A stretch of DNA of 51,491 nt from Alphaproteobacteria bacterium (GCA_017935485.1 JAGBHO010000005.1:1-51491); one strand, 5' to 3'; shown: positions 15,037 to 24,993, counted from the first letter of the stretch. Made by a program: numbers and translations. Notes: generated from the sequence alone by a model not told the origin.

Positions 15037-16281
15037 TTAATGGTAACAATAGTTTCCGCCTAACTGTGTCCATCCTGTATATGATTCACCTCGGTTACAA
15101 GCAGGAATGCAATCAGCTTTACATTTTGAATTACCATACAAGTCATAACATATATCAGAGCAGTCAGGCGTAGACGAAGGTGGAGTCGGCTCGGGATCAG
15201 GACAAGACGAACAACATTTTCTGGTACCGCCGCAACCATCGGAACAAGAATAAGTGCCGCAAGAGCATCCGGTTTCGTTGCTATAAGGCGAGCAACAAGC
15301 TTCACATCTCTTACAAGATCCGCCACAGCCGTCACTAATATAATATGAACCGCAGGAACAAGAGCTTGTGGTATCGGAACAGCTCGGCGTGCAGCATGAT
15401 TGATAAGGATAATAACAAGTCTTGGTTCCGCATTCATTCGTGGTTGAGCCGCCGCAACCTCCGGGGTTGGTGGTCGATGTCCCTGAGGGGCAAGAGGTGT
15501 CGCAAGACCGGCAGGCGCTGCCGCATTCGTTATATCCCACAATACTTCCGGAATAAGACGTGCTTCCGCTTGAGCATGACGTATTGCAGTAACGACAGAT
15601 TGATCCGCACTCAGTTGTACCGGCTTTGCTGCCGGTATAATCCTTGGAGCCACGGGAACAAGTATCATCGCAACATCTGTAACAGGTATAACCGCAGGTA
15701 TCGGTACCGGAAGACCCACGGGAAGCATCACAGTTCACGGAATAATTAGACGGACAACCGGCCGAAGGCGAAGCGGTACAGCATTTGCCATAAGAACTGT
15801 CCCACTGACAACGGTTTGTTGATTTATACAACCGTCCGGAAGAACAAAAATTGACATATCCTTGTTCACGACAAGCCCGCGGCCTGTCTTCTTTACATCC
15901 TTTGTAATAAGGTTTGCCGTTCGGACATTGCCCGTCAACAAAGGACGGCAGAGAACAGGTCTGGGTGTTATAACCGTTTTGCTTACACCAGGTTACGGCA
16001 TCACATTTAAGATAGTAGTCATCACGGGAACATTTGCCGACCTGCGCCTGATATTGCGGACATTTACCTGAAGCATAATAGGTATAACCTTTCTTCTCGC
16101 AATATTCGGTGTCTTGGTTAACATTCATGTTGACATCGCCCTGAACAGTGTCAGAATCCTGACAGTCAGGCAAAAAACAAACGCCGGCAAGAGCGGAGGT
16201 GGGGAGGAAAGCCAATAGTGCGGCAGAACAAACCGCCGTTTTAAGTTTCATGTGTAGCATATTTCTGTTAATGTTTTTCAT
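15037..16281 (-). CDS. Secreted cysteine-rich repeat protein (paralogue 1)
   Basis: This 414-residue protein has a clear signal peptide (basic start, AALLAFLPTSALA, cleavage before GVCF). By my count about 56 Cys lie in the ~380 mature residues (~15%), with many Gly, Ser and Tyr. Internal units recur: TECGSICRYCNTSCSSGS / NECGSACRSCDTSCPSGT, and SCSCGSYYISDGCGGSCKRC / GCSCGTYSCSDGCGGTRKCC. The pattern resembles tandem disulfide-rich modules of surface or extracellular proteins, but I recognise no family. GGGAGG 7 nt before the ATG fixes the start. A paralogue with highly similar DNA lies at 50754-51491. Possible roles (adhesion, envelope stability, metal binding) are not decided by the sequence. 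With so many disulfides it would need a strong Dsb system. Confidence 0.85.
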   Translation of the reverse strand: MKNINRNMLHMKLKTAVCSAALLAFLPTSALAGVCFLPDCQDSDTVQGDVNMNVNQDTEYCEKKGYTYYASGKCPQYQAQVGKCSRDDYYLKCDAVTWCKQNGYNTQTCSLPSFVDGQCPNGKPYYKGCKEDRPRACREQGYVNFCSSGRLYKSTNRCQWDSSYGKCCTASPSAGCPSNYSVNCDASRGSSGTDTCGYTCYRCCDDTCSRGSKDYTGSKAGTTECGSICRYCNTSCSSGSTSYSGSIVGYNECGSACRSCDTSCPSGTSTTNPGGCGGSTTNECGTKTCYYPYQSCCTPSCSDTTSSCSCGSYYISDGCGGSCKRCEACCSPYSNETGCSCGTYSCSDGCGGTRKCCSSCPDPEPTPPSSTPDCSDICYDLYGNSKCKADCIPACNRGESYTGWTQLGGNYCYH

Positions 16282-16312
16282 CGGCTTCCTCCCCTAATAA
16301 AAATTCTTTTCA

Positions 16313-16397
16313 AAGCACGTATTCAGTCATACATCCTGTCGAAGCAACGCGGGTTCTAAGGCAGTGTATAAAACGTGCGCCGCCCGCCGTGTGGGTC
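16313..16397. repeat. Intergenic repeat family A, diverged copy
   Basis: Shares AAAGCACGTATTCAGTCATAC, ATCCTGTCGAAGCAACGCGG and a GCCGCCCGCCGTGTGGG end with the other copies, but is more degraded. It lies upstream of the Cys-rich gene. The whole 16282-16678 gap holds only repeats and a short purine-rich stretch. Confidence 0.6.
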
Positions 16398-16482
16398 ATT
16401 CTCGGGCTGCGACCCGAGAATCCATGTTACAACCGGCACCGTGCTTGTTTCTTTATGGATTGCCGGATCGAAGTCCGGCAAT
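16398..16482. repeat. Two REP-like palindromes
   Basis: ATTCTCGGG/CCCGAGAAT (16398-16421) and ATTGCCGGA/TCCGGCAAT (16459-16482) are short palindromes with near-identical design (stem of 8-9 bp around a CTGCGA or TCGAAG centre). The 32213-32238 palindrome is of the same kind. Confidence 0.65.
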
Positions 16483-16644
16483 GACATTGTTAATACTATA
16501 CCACAATAAAACGCAAGAGTCAATACATAATGAAAAGATGGATGGAGATTTTGGGCAAGGGATAGGAAAAGCAGAGGGATTTTGGCTAAAGTGAACAGCG
16601 AAACTAGAAGAGGGGAAAATAATAAAGGAATCAGAGAACTGAAG

Positions 16645-16670
16645 AAGCCCTGATATGAAATCAGGGCTTT
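16645..16670 (-). terminator. Hairpin after the 190-residue unknown gene
   Basis: AAGCCCTGAT/ATCAGGGCTT stem 8 bp past the stop of the gene on the - strand. The T tract is weak on that side (TTCTTC), so termination may be inefficient. Confidence 0.5.
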
Positions 16671-16678
16671 TCAGTATG

Positions 16679-17251
16679 TTAAATATAACGTTTTCCGCGG
16701 GCGACAATTCCCTGCTGCACGATTTTCGCCGGCAGTTTTCCGCTATAAAAAATCGTCCGAAAACGATTTAGCTGCAAAACTTCATCATACGAATCTGCAA
16801 TGCGGTCATAAGGAATATAAATCTCAAACCCGGTAGCCTTGTCGGCAAAATCTTCCGGCATCTGCAACAAAACCTCGGCTGTCGTCGGGTTTGGAAAAGC
16901 ATGGCAGCTGGATTGATGATAAGTTGTAATCTCCAAAAGCTTGGTCAAACCAAAACTTTCCAAAGCCATTGGCTCCGGCTCATAATTAAACGAGGCCTCC
17001 ACAATGTCCACCGGCTTGCTCCAATACAACTCCGATTCCGGATTTTCCTCCGGACCGCCGAAATAACAAACCTGTCCGTTTTTGTTAATCCGTACCAGCG
17101 GCCTGATTTTTTTTGCCAGGGCAATAAGGTCAATGTCGCTGTTTGCCATTTGCGCCGAATACTTTTCCATAATCATAACCTTGTCCTGAGCAGTACTTTC
17201 ATCAAGGCCGAAACGCTTTTGCAAATAAATAATTTTTTCTTGTGTTGTCAT
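16679..17251 (-). CDS. Conserved-looking protein of unknown function
   Basis: This 190-residue soluble protein has no signal peptide or membrane segment. It starts with a short helical region (EKIIYLQKRFGLDESTAQDK) like the first helices of a small regulatory domain, followed by a mixed alpha/beta part with RPLVRINKNGQVCYFGGPEE and a Tyr/Pro-rich end (YIPYDRIADSYDEVLQLNRF). I recognise no family. There is no Shine-Dalgarno; the 30 nt before the ATG are AT-rich. It is a single gene, separated from aas by the 17278-17310 hairpin. Coding is supported by length, base composition and gene spacing. Confidence 0.6.
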   Translation of the reverse strand: MTTQEKIIYLQKRFGLDESTAQDKVMIMEKYSAQMANSDIDLIALAKKIRPLVRINKNGQVCYFGGPEENPESELYWSKPVDIVEASFNYEPEPMALESFGLTKLLEITTYHQSSCHAFPNPTTAEVLLQMPEDFADKATGFEIYIPYDRIADSYDEVLQLNRFRTIFYSGKLPAKIVQQGIVARGKRYI

Positions 17252-17277
17252 GTTACAAAAATTTAAGTGATAAAATA

Positions 17278-17310
17278 ATAGCTTATTAGGCAGTCAGTCT
17301 AATAAGCTAT
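17278..17310. terminator. 12-bp palindromic hairpin between aas and the unknown gene
   Basis: ATAGCTTATTAG (17278-17289) and CTAATAAGCTAT (17299-17310) are perfect complements with a 9-nt loop. It lies just past the aas stop but also in the leader of the next - strand gene, so it could terminate aas or fold in that leader. Confidence 0.55.
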
Positions 17311-17332
17311 GCAAAAAAGTCAAGAAAAGAAT

Positions 17333-19597
17333 TTAAGCAGCTTTTTGTACGGCAGCCATGCCCAGTTCTTCCAAAACTTCTTTTTTAAGCGTCACATTGT
17401 CAAGTTTTCCGGTTGCAAATACCGGCAGCTTGTCTTTGTGCAGGATAATCCGCGGCAGATACAGTTCCGACATGGCATTGCTTTTGATATAAGCGTGAAT
17501 TCCGTCCTGCGTGCAGGCCTTGTTGTTGGTCACCAGCACAATCTGCTCGCCCTTGCTTTCGTGAGGTATCGCCACCACGCCGTAGCTGAAATTGCCGCCG
17601 TCCTTGTCGAACATGCCGTCATAAGCCTTGCGGACCATGTTGTCCACGGCATTGAGCGAAACCATTTCACCGCCGATTTTGGCAAAACGTTTAATGCGGT
17701 CTTTAATGAATACAAAACCAATCTCATCAATCTCGACCACATCGCCGGTATGATACCAGCCGTCTTTAAGCGGGACAAGCTTGCCCGGATTGTCAGGCAA
17801 AATGTAGCCGAGCATAATGTTCGGGCCTTTAATGCAGAGCTCGCCGCCTTTTTCAATCCCGTCCACCTTTTCAATCTTGTATTGAATGGCCGGCAGCAAC
17901 TTGCCGATAGAGCCGAAACGGTTGAAAATATTGTTGTTTGCGGTCACGACCGGAGAACACTCCGTTGCGCCGTAAGCCTCCAGCACGCGCACGCCGAGCC
18001 GTTCCATCCACATCTCGCGCGTATCGGCCTTAACGGCTTCCGCCCCGCCGAACATAAAGCGCAGGCTGTGAAAATCAAACGGGTGCGCAATCCGTCCGTA
18101 TCCGCGGAAGAACGTATCCGTCCCGAACATAATCGTCGCGCCGGTTTCATAAACCAGCTCTGCGACAACGCGGTAATGCAGCGGCGAGGGATATAAAAAC
18201 AGCTTGGCACCTTCCAGCAGCGGGAAGAGCGTGCCCACCGTCAGCCCGAAACTGTGAAACATCGGCAGGACGTTAAAAACCGTGTCGGTAATGTTAATCG
18301 TTTCAATCGCCGACATCTGCTTAATGTTGGAGATGATGTTTGCATGGCTTAAAACCACGGCTTTGGGTGCGCCTTCCGAACCGGATGTAAATAAAATTGC
18401 CGCTTTTTTGCTGCCTCCCTCGCGATGCGGAACCCGCTTGATTTTATAGCGCAGAAAGGCGTTGATTTTCTCCCACAGCCCGATTTCTTTGCGCAAAGAT
18501 TCCAAAAAGATGACTTCCAGCCCGTCAGCCTTAAAAGCCTCAATCACCGATTCCATTTTGGCGGTTTTGATAAAGGTCATGGATGTAATGATTTTTTTAA
18601 CCTCGGCAGTTTTGCACATCGAGAGCATATTCTGCGCGCCGACCGAGAAATTGAGCATGACCGGCACGCGGTCATAAGCCGACAGCCCGAAGAACGCGCA
18701 AACGGTTGCAATGGCATTCGGCATCAGCAATGCCACATGCTCACCCGGAATAGTACGGCGTTTGAAATATTTTCCCAAAACATAAGATTTTATAATAATG
18801 TCTTTGTAAGACTGCGGCACTCTTTGAGCGTCTTCCACAAATTTCGGTCGCTTGAACAGTCCTTTTTTGGAATGGACTTTGGCGGTTTTCATCAATTGCG
18901 CAAAAAGAGAAATATTGGGATTATAATTGACCTCAAAAGACATTTCGCGCAGAATCATATAAACCTCGTTGCTGATATGGTCGCGCTGCCGACGCAGTTC
19001 GTCTTTTAATTTAAAGCTGCGGGGCTTGCCGATGGTAATCCTCATCTTTGGCAGCGGCCGGTGCGGGAGTTTTCCTTTGGTTTTGGAAAAATATCCGTAC
19101 TGGGGGCCGTCAATCCAAATCGGCACAATCGGCGCCTTGGATTTGTCGGCAACCAGCCCCGGCGCCTCGTAAATTTTCATCAGTCCGCCGTTTTCGGTCA
19201 CGCGTCCCTCGGCAAAAATCACAACCTTGCGGCCGCTGTCAACCAAAGCAATCAGTTTTTTAATGTCCGTCGGTTCAATCGGATTAAACAAAACCACGTC
19301 GGCGGTTTTCATAAAGAATCTGATCCACTTGCGGCGGTACAAATGCCCGTTCAAAGCAAAAACCGGATCCCCCGGCAAAAAAGCAAACAAAAGGATGGGA
19401 TCTAAAAAAGATACATGGTTGGATACATAAACCGCCTTCTGCGGCAGCGAAGCTTCGTCAAAATTAATTTTACATTTAACTTTCAAGCATCTGAAGAAAC
19501 CTCTTAAACAAAACCTGACAAAGTTCCTCAAAATCAGTCTCCGGTTGTTAAAACAATAAAAAAATACTACGCCCAAAATCTGCGGCAAGTAAAGCAT
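17333..19597 (-). CDS. aas: Bifunctional lysophospholipid acyltransferase / acyl-ACP synthetase
   Basis: This 754-residue protein fuses two domains in the order of Aas. Residues 1-215 are a PlsC-type acyltransferase: NHVSFLD (H61, D66 of the HX4D motif), then FAEGRVTENGG, the lysophospholipid-binding block. Residues ~235-750 are an AMP-forming ligase: ILFTSGSEGAPKAVVLSH (P-loop), EAYGATECSPVV, WYHTGDVVEIDEIGF and KRFAKIGGEMVSL. It activates fatty acids and re-acylates 2-acyl-lysophosphatidylethanolamine, or feeds exogenous acids into phospholipid. The N-terminus is hydrophobic, so it should sit at the inner membrane. It is divergent from fadL across 211 bp, which pairs uptake with activation. 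No clear Shine-Dalgarno; start by frame and domain length. Confidence 0.88.
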   Translation of the reverse strand: MLYLPQILGVVFFYCFNNRRLILRNFVRFCLRGFFRCLKVKCKINFDEASLPQKAVYVSNHVSFLDPILLFAFLPGDPVFALNGHLYRRKWIRFFMKTADVVLFNPIEPTDIKKLIALVDSGRKVVIFAEGRVTENGGLMKIYEAPGLVADKSKAPIVPIWIDGPQYGYFSKTKGKLPHRPLPKMRITIGKPRSFKLKDELRRQRDHISNEVYMILREMSFEVNYNPNISLFAQLMKTAKVHSKKGLFKRPKFVEDAQRVPQSYKDIIIKSYVLGKYFKRRTIPGEHVALLMPNAIATVCAFFGLSAYDRVPVMLNFSVGAQNMLSMCKTAEVKKIITSMTFIKTAKMESVIEAFKADGLEVIFLESLRKEIGLWEKINAFLRYKIKRVPHREGGSKKAAILFTSGSEGAPKAVVLSHANIISNIKQMSAIETINITDTVFNVLPMFHSFGLTVGTLFPLLEGAKLFLYPSPLHYRVVAELVYETGATIMFGTDTFFRGYGRIAHPFDFHSLRFMFGGAEAVKADTREMWMERLGVRVLEAYGATECSPVVTANNNIFNRFGSIGKLLPAIQYKIEKVDGIEKGGELCIKGPNIMLGYILPDNPGKLVPLKDGWYHTGDVVEIDEIGFVFIKDRIKRFAKIGGEMVSLNAVDNMVRKAYDGMFDKDGGNFSYGVVAIPHESKGEQIVLVTNNKACTQDGIHAYIKSNAMSELYLPRIILHKDKLPVFATGKLDNVTLKKEVLEELGMAAVQKAA

Positions 19598-19808
19598 AAA
19601 CGCAATCTTGTCTACAATTTTTGTCCCAAAACTGCGCTATGTGCTTGATTTCGTTAAATCAGCCGGAGATATGTGTATAGAATCCAAACAAAATTTGCCA
19701 TTTTGGAAAAATTAAGCTAAAAATTTTATCAGCAGCAATTTTGTTAAGTATTATCATGAGTTAAGCGCAAAAGCTGCATTTTAGGATTAACAACTACTGT
19801 GACTACAA

Positions 19809-21059
19809 ATGAAGAAACTTTTGACTTTCACGGCGTTGGGCGGAATCTTGCTTGCTACCGACGCTTCAGCCTCCGGTTTTAACCTCAAGGAACAATCAAT
19901 CGCGGCTATGGGTAATGCATTTGCCGGCGCCACTGCCGGAGCAGAGGATGTAACCTATTCATATTTTAATCCGGCCGGACTGACGCGTCATGCCGGAGTT
20001 AATTTTGCCGGCGGCGCAACTTGGATTGCCCCGCGTTCCAAAGCCAAAGGCGCTAAAGGGCGGACGCCGGTCGGTGAGGGCTACAGCGGTTATACGGACA
20101 ATATCGTGCATCCGGCGGCTGCGCCGAATATGACAATTGCCGCGCAGCTTAATGACAATTGGTATGCCGCTTTTGCAATCAATTCGCCTTTTGGCATGAT
20201 TACGACCTATGATGAGGACTGGGCAGGGCGTTTTCATGGCACAAAATCAGATGTCAAAACTCTGACCGCCACGCCGATGCTGGCTTATAAGGCTAATGAT
20301 AAACTTTCGCTCGGCGCCGGTTTTCAAATGCAGTATGTGCGGGCAAAGTTAAAGAATTCTGCCGCTTTGCCGACCGAAAATGGAATTATGGAAGACCGGA
20401 CAAAGCTGGAAGGCGATGCCTTTGACATCGGCTACAGTGTCGGTGCTTTGTATGAATTTACCGATGCCACTCGTGTCGGTATTGGTTATCGCAGCCAGAT
20501 AAAGCACAAGTTGAAAGGCGAGATTGATTTTGCATCTTATAATCCGATGGATCAGGACATCGGCGCACGGCTGACCACGCCGGCTAACCTGACAATCGGC
20601 GCTTATCATGACCTTAATGACCAATGGTCGGTGATGGCGGAGTTTGGACGGACTTACTGGTCTTCTTTTGAAGAATTGCGTATCCGCGGCGAGAACGGGC
20701 TGGACAGCGTTACGGAAGAAAAATGGAAAGATACGACTTTCTATGCCGTAGGTGCCAGCTATAAGTATAATGACAAGTGGAAATTCCGCGCCGGTTTCGC
20801 GGTTGATCAGAGCGCCGTCGGGGAAGGATACCGCACCCCGCGTATTCCGGATGCCGACAGATTATGGTATTCCGGCGGTATTGAATATACTTGGAACGAG
20901 CAGACCAAATTCAACCTTGGATATACCTATATTCGGGCAGAAAAAAGCAAAGTCAAGCTGGATGGCTCTCATGCCGGAGATAATGCCCGCGGCCCGCTCT
21001 GCGCCAAATATGAGAATGATATCCATATGCTTGGCCTTGGGATGAGCTATCAGTTCTGA
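19809..21059 (+). CDS. fadL: FadL-family outer-membrane long-chain fatty acid transporter
   Basis: This 416-residue protein has a signal peptide (LLTFTALGGILLATDASA) followed by the FadL/OmpP1 hatch motif: SGFNLKEQSIAAMGNAFAGA and a few residues later YSYFNPAGLTR. The rest is amphipathic beta strands with aromatic girdle residues and a C-terminal Phe (MSYQF), the signature of outer-membrane barrels. Length fits the family. It would let hydrophobic compounds, most likely fatty acids, diffuse laterally through the outer membrane; its divergent neighbour aas would activate them. It has no Shine-Dalgarno. A terminator follows. Confidence 0.88.
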   Translation: MKKLLTFTALGGILLATDASASGFNLKEQSIAAMGNAFAGATAGAEDVTYSYFNPAGLTRHAGVNFAGGATWIAPRSKAKGAKGRTPVGEGYSGYTDNIVHPAAAPNMTIAAQLNDNWYAAFAINSPFGMITTYDEDWAGRFHGTKSDVKTLTATPMLAYKANDKLSLGAGFQMQYVRAKLKNSAALPTENGIMEDRTKLEGDAFDIGYSVGALYEFTDATRVGIGYRSQIKHKLKGEIDFASYNPMDQDIGARLTTPANLTIGAYHDLNDQWSVMAEFGRTYWSSFEELRIRGENGLDSVTEEKWKDTTFYAVGASYKYNDKWKFRAGFAVDQSAVGEGYRTPRIPDADRLWYSGGIEYTWNEQTKFNLGYTYIRAEKSKVKLDGSHAGDNARGPLCAKYENDIHMLGLGMSYQF

Positions 21060-21074
21060 TTTTAGTCCAAAAGA

Positions 21075-21117
21075 AAAACACCGCTGAAACAATGCTGAAG
21101 GCGGTGTTTTCTTTTTT
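21075..21117 (+). terminator. Terminator of fadL
   Basis: AAAACACCGC (21075-21084) pairs with GCGGTGTTTT (21101-21110) and is followed by a C and seven T. Confidence 0.8.
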
Positions 21118-21165
21118 TCTTGTCTTTGCCGGAGAAATTTGGCAATAACAATTTTTTTGAGACAC

Positions 21166-21454
21166 TTACTTTTCTATACATCCTGTTATAACAACGTGGT
21201 CTCTGAAGCACGATACAAACTGATGCCTCACCCGCCAGTCGACTGTACTTCAAAGCACATCCTCTGCCATACGTCCTGTCGGAGCATCGCGGCCTCTGAA
21301 GCAGTGAGATGACAGTTGACGCCTCACCCGCCAGTCTGCTGTACTTCAAAGCACATCCTCTGCCATACGTCCTGTCGGAGCATCGCGGCCTCTGAAGCAG
21401 TGAGATGACAGTTGATGCCTCACCCGCCGGGTGCGCTGCCGCACCTGCCGTGCA
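21166..21454. repeat. Three tandem units of intergenic repeat family A
   Basis: Units start near 21166, 21243 and 21339; the last two are 96 bp apart and almost identical (TTCAAAGCACATCCTCTGCC, then ATACGTCCTGTCGGAGCATC, CTCTGAAGCAGTGAGATGAC, GCCTCACCCGCC). The array ends 3 bp before the uvrA stop codon. There are no variable spacers, so it is not a CRISPR. It fills the 21060-21456 gap apart from the fadL terminator. Confidence 0.85.
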
Positions 21455-21456
21455 GG

Positions 21457-24297
21457 TTATTCGGCGGCTTTGGCAATATTCATTCCCAATTTTTGCCGCA
21501 AATATTTTGCCGTATGACTGATTTTTGACTTCGCCACTTGTTCGGGCGTTCCTTTGGTTACAATAGACCCGCCGGCATCGCCGCCTTCCGGCCCGATGTC
21601 AATAATATAATCGGCAGTCTTAATTACGTCCAGATTATGTTCGATGATAATAATGGAATTTCCCTGATCCACTAGCCTTTGCAAGACTTTCAGCAACTTG
21701 TTGATATCCTCAAAATGCAGGCCGGTCGTCGGCTCGTCAAGAATATACAGGGTTTTTCCGGTTGCCCGTTTGGAAAGTTCTTTGGAAAGTTTCACGCGCT
21801 GCGCCTCCCCGCCGGAAAGGGTAGTGGCCGGCTGTCCGAGATGAATATAGCCGAGGCCGACTTGCCGCAGTAAATCCAAACGGTTGCGGATTGACGGGAT
21901 GGCGTCAAAAAACTGATAAGCCTCGTCCACGGTCATATCAAGAACATCGGCAATGGATTTTCCCTTGTATTTAACCTCCAGCGTCTCCCGATTAAAACGC
22001 TTGCCTTTGCAAACATCGCATTCCACATAAATATCGGGCAGAAAGTGCATTTCGATTTTGGTAACGCCGTCGCCTTTGCAAGCCTCGCAGCGCCCGCCGG
22101 CTACGTTAAAAGAAAAACGTCCGGCAGCATAACCGCGCGCTTTGGCTTCAGGCAGTCCGGCAAACCAGTCGCGGATGTACGTAAACAAACCGGTATAAGT
22201 TGCCGGATTGGAGCGGGGAGTCCGCCCGATCGGCGATTGGTCAATGTCAATGACTTTGTCAATGTTTTGCAGGCCGGTCAGGCGTTCATAAATACCGGCC
22301 GGCTCGCGCGAGCCGTTCAGCTCTTTGTTGATGGCTTTATACAGGGTTTCCAAAATCAACGAAGATTTTCCGCCGCCGGAAACGCCGGTAATGCAAGTCA
22401 TGGTGCCGAGCGGGATTTGCACGTCAATATTTTTCAAATTATTGGTACGCACGCCTTTTAGACCGATAAATTTGTCATTACCTTTGCGGCGCTGCAATGG
22501 GACTTCAATCTGCCTGCTGCCGTTGAGATACTGCGCCGTCAGACTGTCCGGACTTTTTAGGACTTCTTGTACTGTGCCTTGTGCCGTAACATGACCGCCG
22601 TTATGGCCGGCTCCCGGTCCCATATCGACCAGATAATCGGCGGAACGGATGGCGTCTTCATCGTGTTCAACAACAATAACGGTATTTCCGATGTCGCGAA
22701 GACGGTTCAGCGTTTCCAGCAATCGATCGTTATCACGCTGATGCAGGCCGATAGACGGCTCGTCTAAAACGTATAAAACGCCGGTCAGTCCCGAACCGAT
22801 TTGCGATGCCAGACGGATGCGCTGCGCCTCGCCGCCGGAGAGCGTGCCGGATTGGCGCGACAAATTAAGATAATCCAAGCCGACATTGTTTAAAAAGCTG
22901 AGCCGCTCAATAATTTCTTTCAGAATTTTATGGGCAATTTCCGCTTTTTTCGGTGGCAGGGATTTTTCAACGTTCATAAACCATTCCCGCGCCTGTTTGA
23001 TTGACATTGCTGAGGCTTCCATAATGTCCATGCCGCAGATTTTTACGGCCAGAGCTTCGGGTTTCAGGCGTTTCCCGCTGCAAAATTCACAAGTTGCTGC
23101 CGACTGGTATTGCGCAAATTCATCCCGCATCTGCTGGGAATCAGTTTCCAGAAAACGGCGCTCCATATTATTGACCACGCCTTCAAACGGCTTATTTGTA
23201 ACAAAGTGTGAATAATACATCGGAATGGCTTCATCGCCGGAACCATATAAGATGACGTCTCTGGCTTTTTGCGGCAGCTCGTTCCATGGCGTTTTGTTGG
23301 AAATTCCAAGATAATCGCACAAAGAATTCAGCGTGTCGGAGTAAAAACCGTGCTTGCGGCTGTACCATGGCAGAATAGCGCCCTGCGCAATAGATAAATT
23401 GGGGTTTGGTACAATCCGCTCCGGATCCATATAAAGCTTGGCACCGATACCGTCACAATGCGGACAGGCACCATAAGGATTGTTGAAAGAAAACAACCGC
23501 GGTTCAATTTCTTCAATCGTAAAGCCCGAAACAGGACAGGCAAATTTTGAAGAAAAAGTCGTGCGGGAATTGTCGGAAATATTTTCGGCAAAAACCAAGC
23601 CTTCGCCAAGCTTTAAAGCAGTTTCAACAGACTGAGCCGCCCGCTCGGCAATACTCGGCTTGACCACCAAACGATCCACCACAACCTCAATATCATGCTT
23701 TTGATTTTTGCTTAAAGAGGGAACTTCGTCAATGGAATAGACCGCCCCGTCTATTTTCAAACGCTGAAAGCCTTGTTTTTGCAAAGATTCAAATTCTTTT
23801 TTGAACTCGCCTTTTTTGCCGCGCGCAATCGGTGCCAGCAGCATGAGTTTGGTGCCTTCCGGCATTTCCAGAATCTTGTCGACCATTTGCGAAACCGTCT
23901 GCGACTCAATCGGCAGTCCGGTCACGGGAGAATAGGGCGTTCCCGCCCGCGCCCACAGCAGACGCATATAGTCATAAATCTCGGTCACCGTGCCGACGGT
24001 AGAGCGCGGATTGTGTGAGGTCGTTTTTTGTTCAATGGAAATTGCCGGCGACAATCCTTCAATCGAGTCGACATCCGGTTTTTTCATCAAATCCAAAAAC
24101 TGGCGGGCATAAGAGGACAGGCTTTCCACATAACGGCGCTGCCCCTCGGCATAAATCGTGTCAAAAGCCAGAGAAGATTTTCCCGAACCGGACAGCCCGG
24201 TAATTACGGTAAGCTTGTCCTTCGGGATGTTAATATCCACGTTTTTAAGGTTGTGTTCTCTTGCGCCTTTGATTTCAATAAATTTGCTGTCCGCCAT
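21457..24297 (-). CDS. uvrA: Excinuclease ABC subunit A
   Basis: This 946-residue protein has the normal length and layout of UvrA, the damage-recognition ATPase of nucleotide excision repair. First ATPase half: Walker [10 protein letters not shown] (34-42), [20 protein letters not shown] (UvrB-binding region), a Cys pair CPVSGF...CPHCDG, and the second Cys pair CEFCSGKRL; signature [19 protein letters not shown] and [14 protein letters not shown]. Second half: [10 protein letters not shown], the zinc finger CEACKGDG...[24 protein letters not shown] and [19 protein letters not shown] lies 6 nt before the ATG. It is a single gene on the - strand. Confidence 0.98.
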   Translation of the reverse strand: MADSKFIEIKGAREHNLKNVDINIPKDKLTVITGLSGSGKSSLAFDTIYAEGQRRYVESLSSYARQFLDLMKKPDVDSIEGLSPAISIEQKTTSHNPRSTVGTVTEIYDYMRLLWARAGTPYSPVTGLPIESQTVSQMVDKILEMPEGTKLMLLAPIARGKKGEFKKEFESLQKQGFQRLKIDGAVYSIDEVPSLSKNQKHDIEVVVDRLVVKPSIAERAAQSVETALKLGEGLVFAENISDNSRTTFSSKFACPVSGFTIEEIEPRLFSFNNPYGACPHCDGIGAKLYMDPERIVPNPNLSIAQGAILPWYSRKHGFYSDTLNSLCDYLGISNKTPWNELPQKARDVILYGSGDEAIPMYYSHFVTNKPFEGVVNNMERRFLETDSQQMRDEFAQYQSAATCEFCSGKRLKPEALAVKICGMDIMEASAMSIKQAREWFMNVEKSLPPKKAEIAHKILKEIIERLSFLNNVGLDYLNLSRQSGTLSGGEAQRIRLASQIGSGLTGVLYVLDEPSIGLHQRDNDRLLETLNRLRDIGNTVIVVEHDEDAIRSADYLVDMGPGAGHNGGHVTAQGTVQEVLKSPDSLTAQYLNGSRQIEVPLQRRKGNDKFIGLKGVRTNNLKNIDVQIPLGTMTCITGVSGGGKSSLILETLYKAINKELNGSREPAGIYERLTGLQNIDKVIDIDQSPIGRTPRSNPATYTGLFTYIRDWFAGLPEAKARGYAAGRFSFNVAGGRCEACKGDGVTKIEMHFLPDIYVECDVCKGKRFNRETLEVKYKGKSIADVLDMTVDEAYQFFDAIPSIRNRLDLLRQVGLGYIHLGQPATTLSGGEAQRVKLSKELSKRATGKTLYILDEPTTGLHFEDINKLLKVLQRLVDQGNSIIIIEHNLDVIKTADYIIDIGPEGGDAGGSIVTKGTPEQVAKSKISHTAKYLRQKLGMNIAKAAE

Positions 24298-24440
24298 ATC
24301 TTATACTCCTGCAAGGAATATAGTTGTTATTGATAAGAAAGGCAATAAAAAAAGATATAAAAAGGCGGAACCATATCAGAACAAAAATTTTGATTCCCCG
24401 GGAAGGGCAAAACCCCTTTTGAGGAATATCAAACACACTA

Positions 24441-24473
24441 AAAAACGTCCTTTAAAATTTAAAGGACGTTTTG
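24441..24473. terminator. Bidirectional terminator
   Basis: AAAACGTCCTTT (24442-24453) and AAAGGACGTTTT (24461-24472). It follows the unknown - strand gene at 24484. The remaining bases to 24297 are the uvrA leader. Confidence 0.75.
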
Positions 24474-24483
24474 ACCGTAAGGG

Positions 24484-24993
24484 TCAGATAAGTGAAATTG
24501 CACCATTTACATATTCGCCGTATTGAGTGTTACCGTCCGTTATAATACGATAAACCCGTTTGTCCGGCAATTCTTCTTCAATGACTTCGCAGTCAGAAAG
24601 AATAAAGTTTTTACATTGCGGCGAAATCTCGATTTCAACGGGTTCGCCGTTTTTGACGACAAATTCCTCATCGTTTAAAACAATCACGGCATCTTTGCCG
24701 TCACGCATAATCTGCCATTCTTTGTCAAGCGTATAATCCACGTTCATTCCGGCTTTAATTGTGATGAAAGTCGGATATTGCGGAACAACGGCCGGCGGTA
24801 AGACGCACCTTGCGCTTGGTGTCAAAATTTTCCAATCTGTAGAAGTGGCAAAACCGGTGCCGTTCCAGCCGATTGACAGGAATAGTGCGGCTTGACAGGA
24901 TTTTCCCGAACAGCCGAGCATGGAAGCGACACATCTTTCGACTTGAGACGGATTGTTGTAAACAGGCAAAATTCTTTTTTGTAATCTTTCCAT
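24484..24993 (-). CDS. Unknown protein, 169 residues
   Basis: The start is taken at the ATG ([14 protein letters not shown]); a frame two codons longer begins at TTG. No signal peptide, though several Cys occur ([14 protein letters not shown]). The second half is beta-rich with regular strands ([57 protein letters not shown]). No family recognised. A TTGACA box (25059-25054) and TAAACT (25037-25032), 16 bp apart, give a ~33-nt AU-rich leader with no Shine-Dalgarno. It is monocistronic and followed by a strong hairpin. Confidence 0.55.
   Translation of the reverse strand: MERLQKRILPVYNNPSQVERCVASMLGCSGKSCQAALFLSIGWNGTGFATSTDWKILTPSARCVLPPAVVPQYPTFITIKAGMNVDYTLDKEWQIMRDGKDAVIVLNDEEFVVKNGEPVEIEISPQCKNFILSDCEVIEEELPDKRVYRIITDGNTQYGEYVNGAISLI

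Noticed and set aside
15345..15749. + strand open frame opposite the Cys-rich gene
   Set aside because: Arg/Asn/Tyr string produced by the repeated Cys codons on the other strand.
17309..18196. 295-codon open frame antisense to aas
   Set aside because: His/Asn-rich shadow frame opposite conserved ligase motifs.
21166..21454. CRISPR array
   Set aside because: Units are ~96 bp, whole units repeat without unique spacers, and no cas gene is near.
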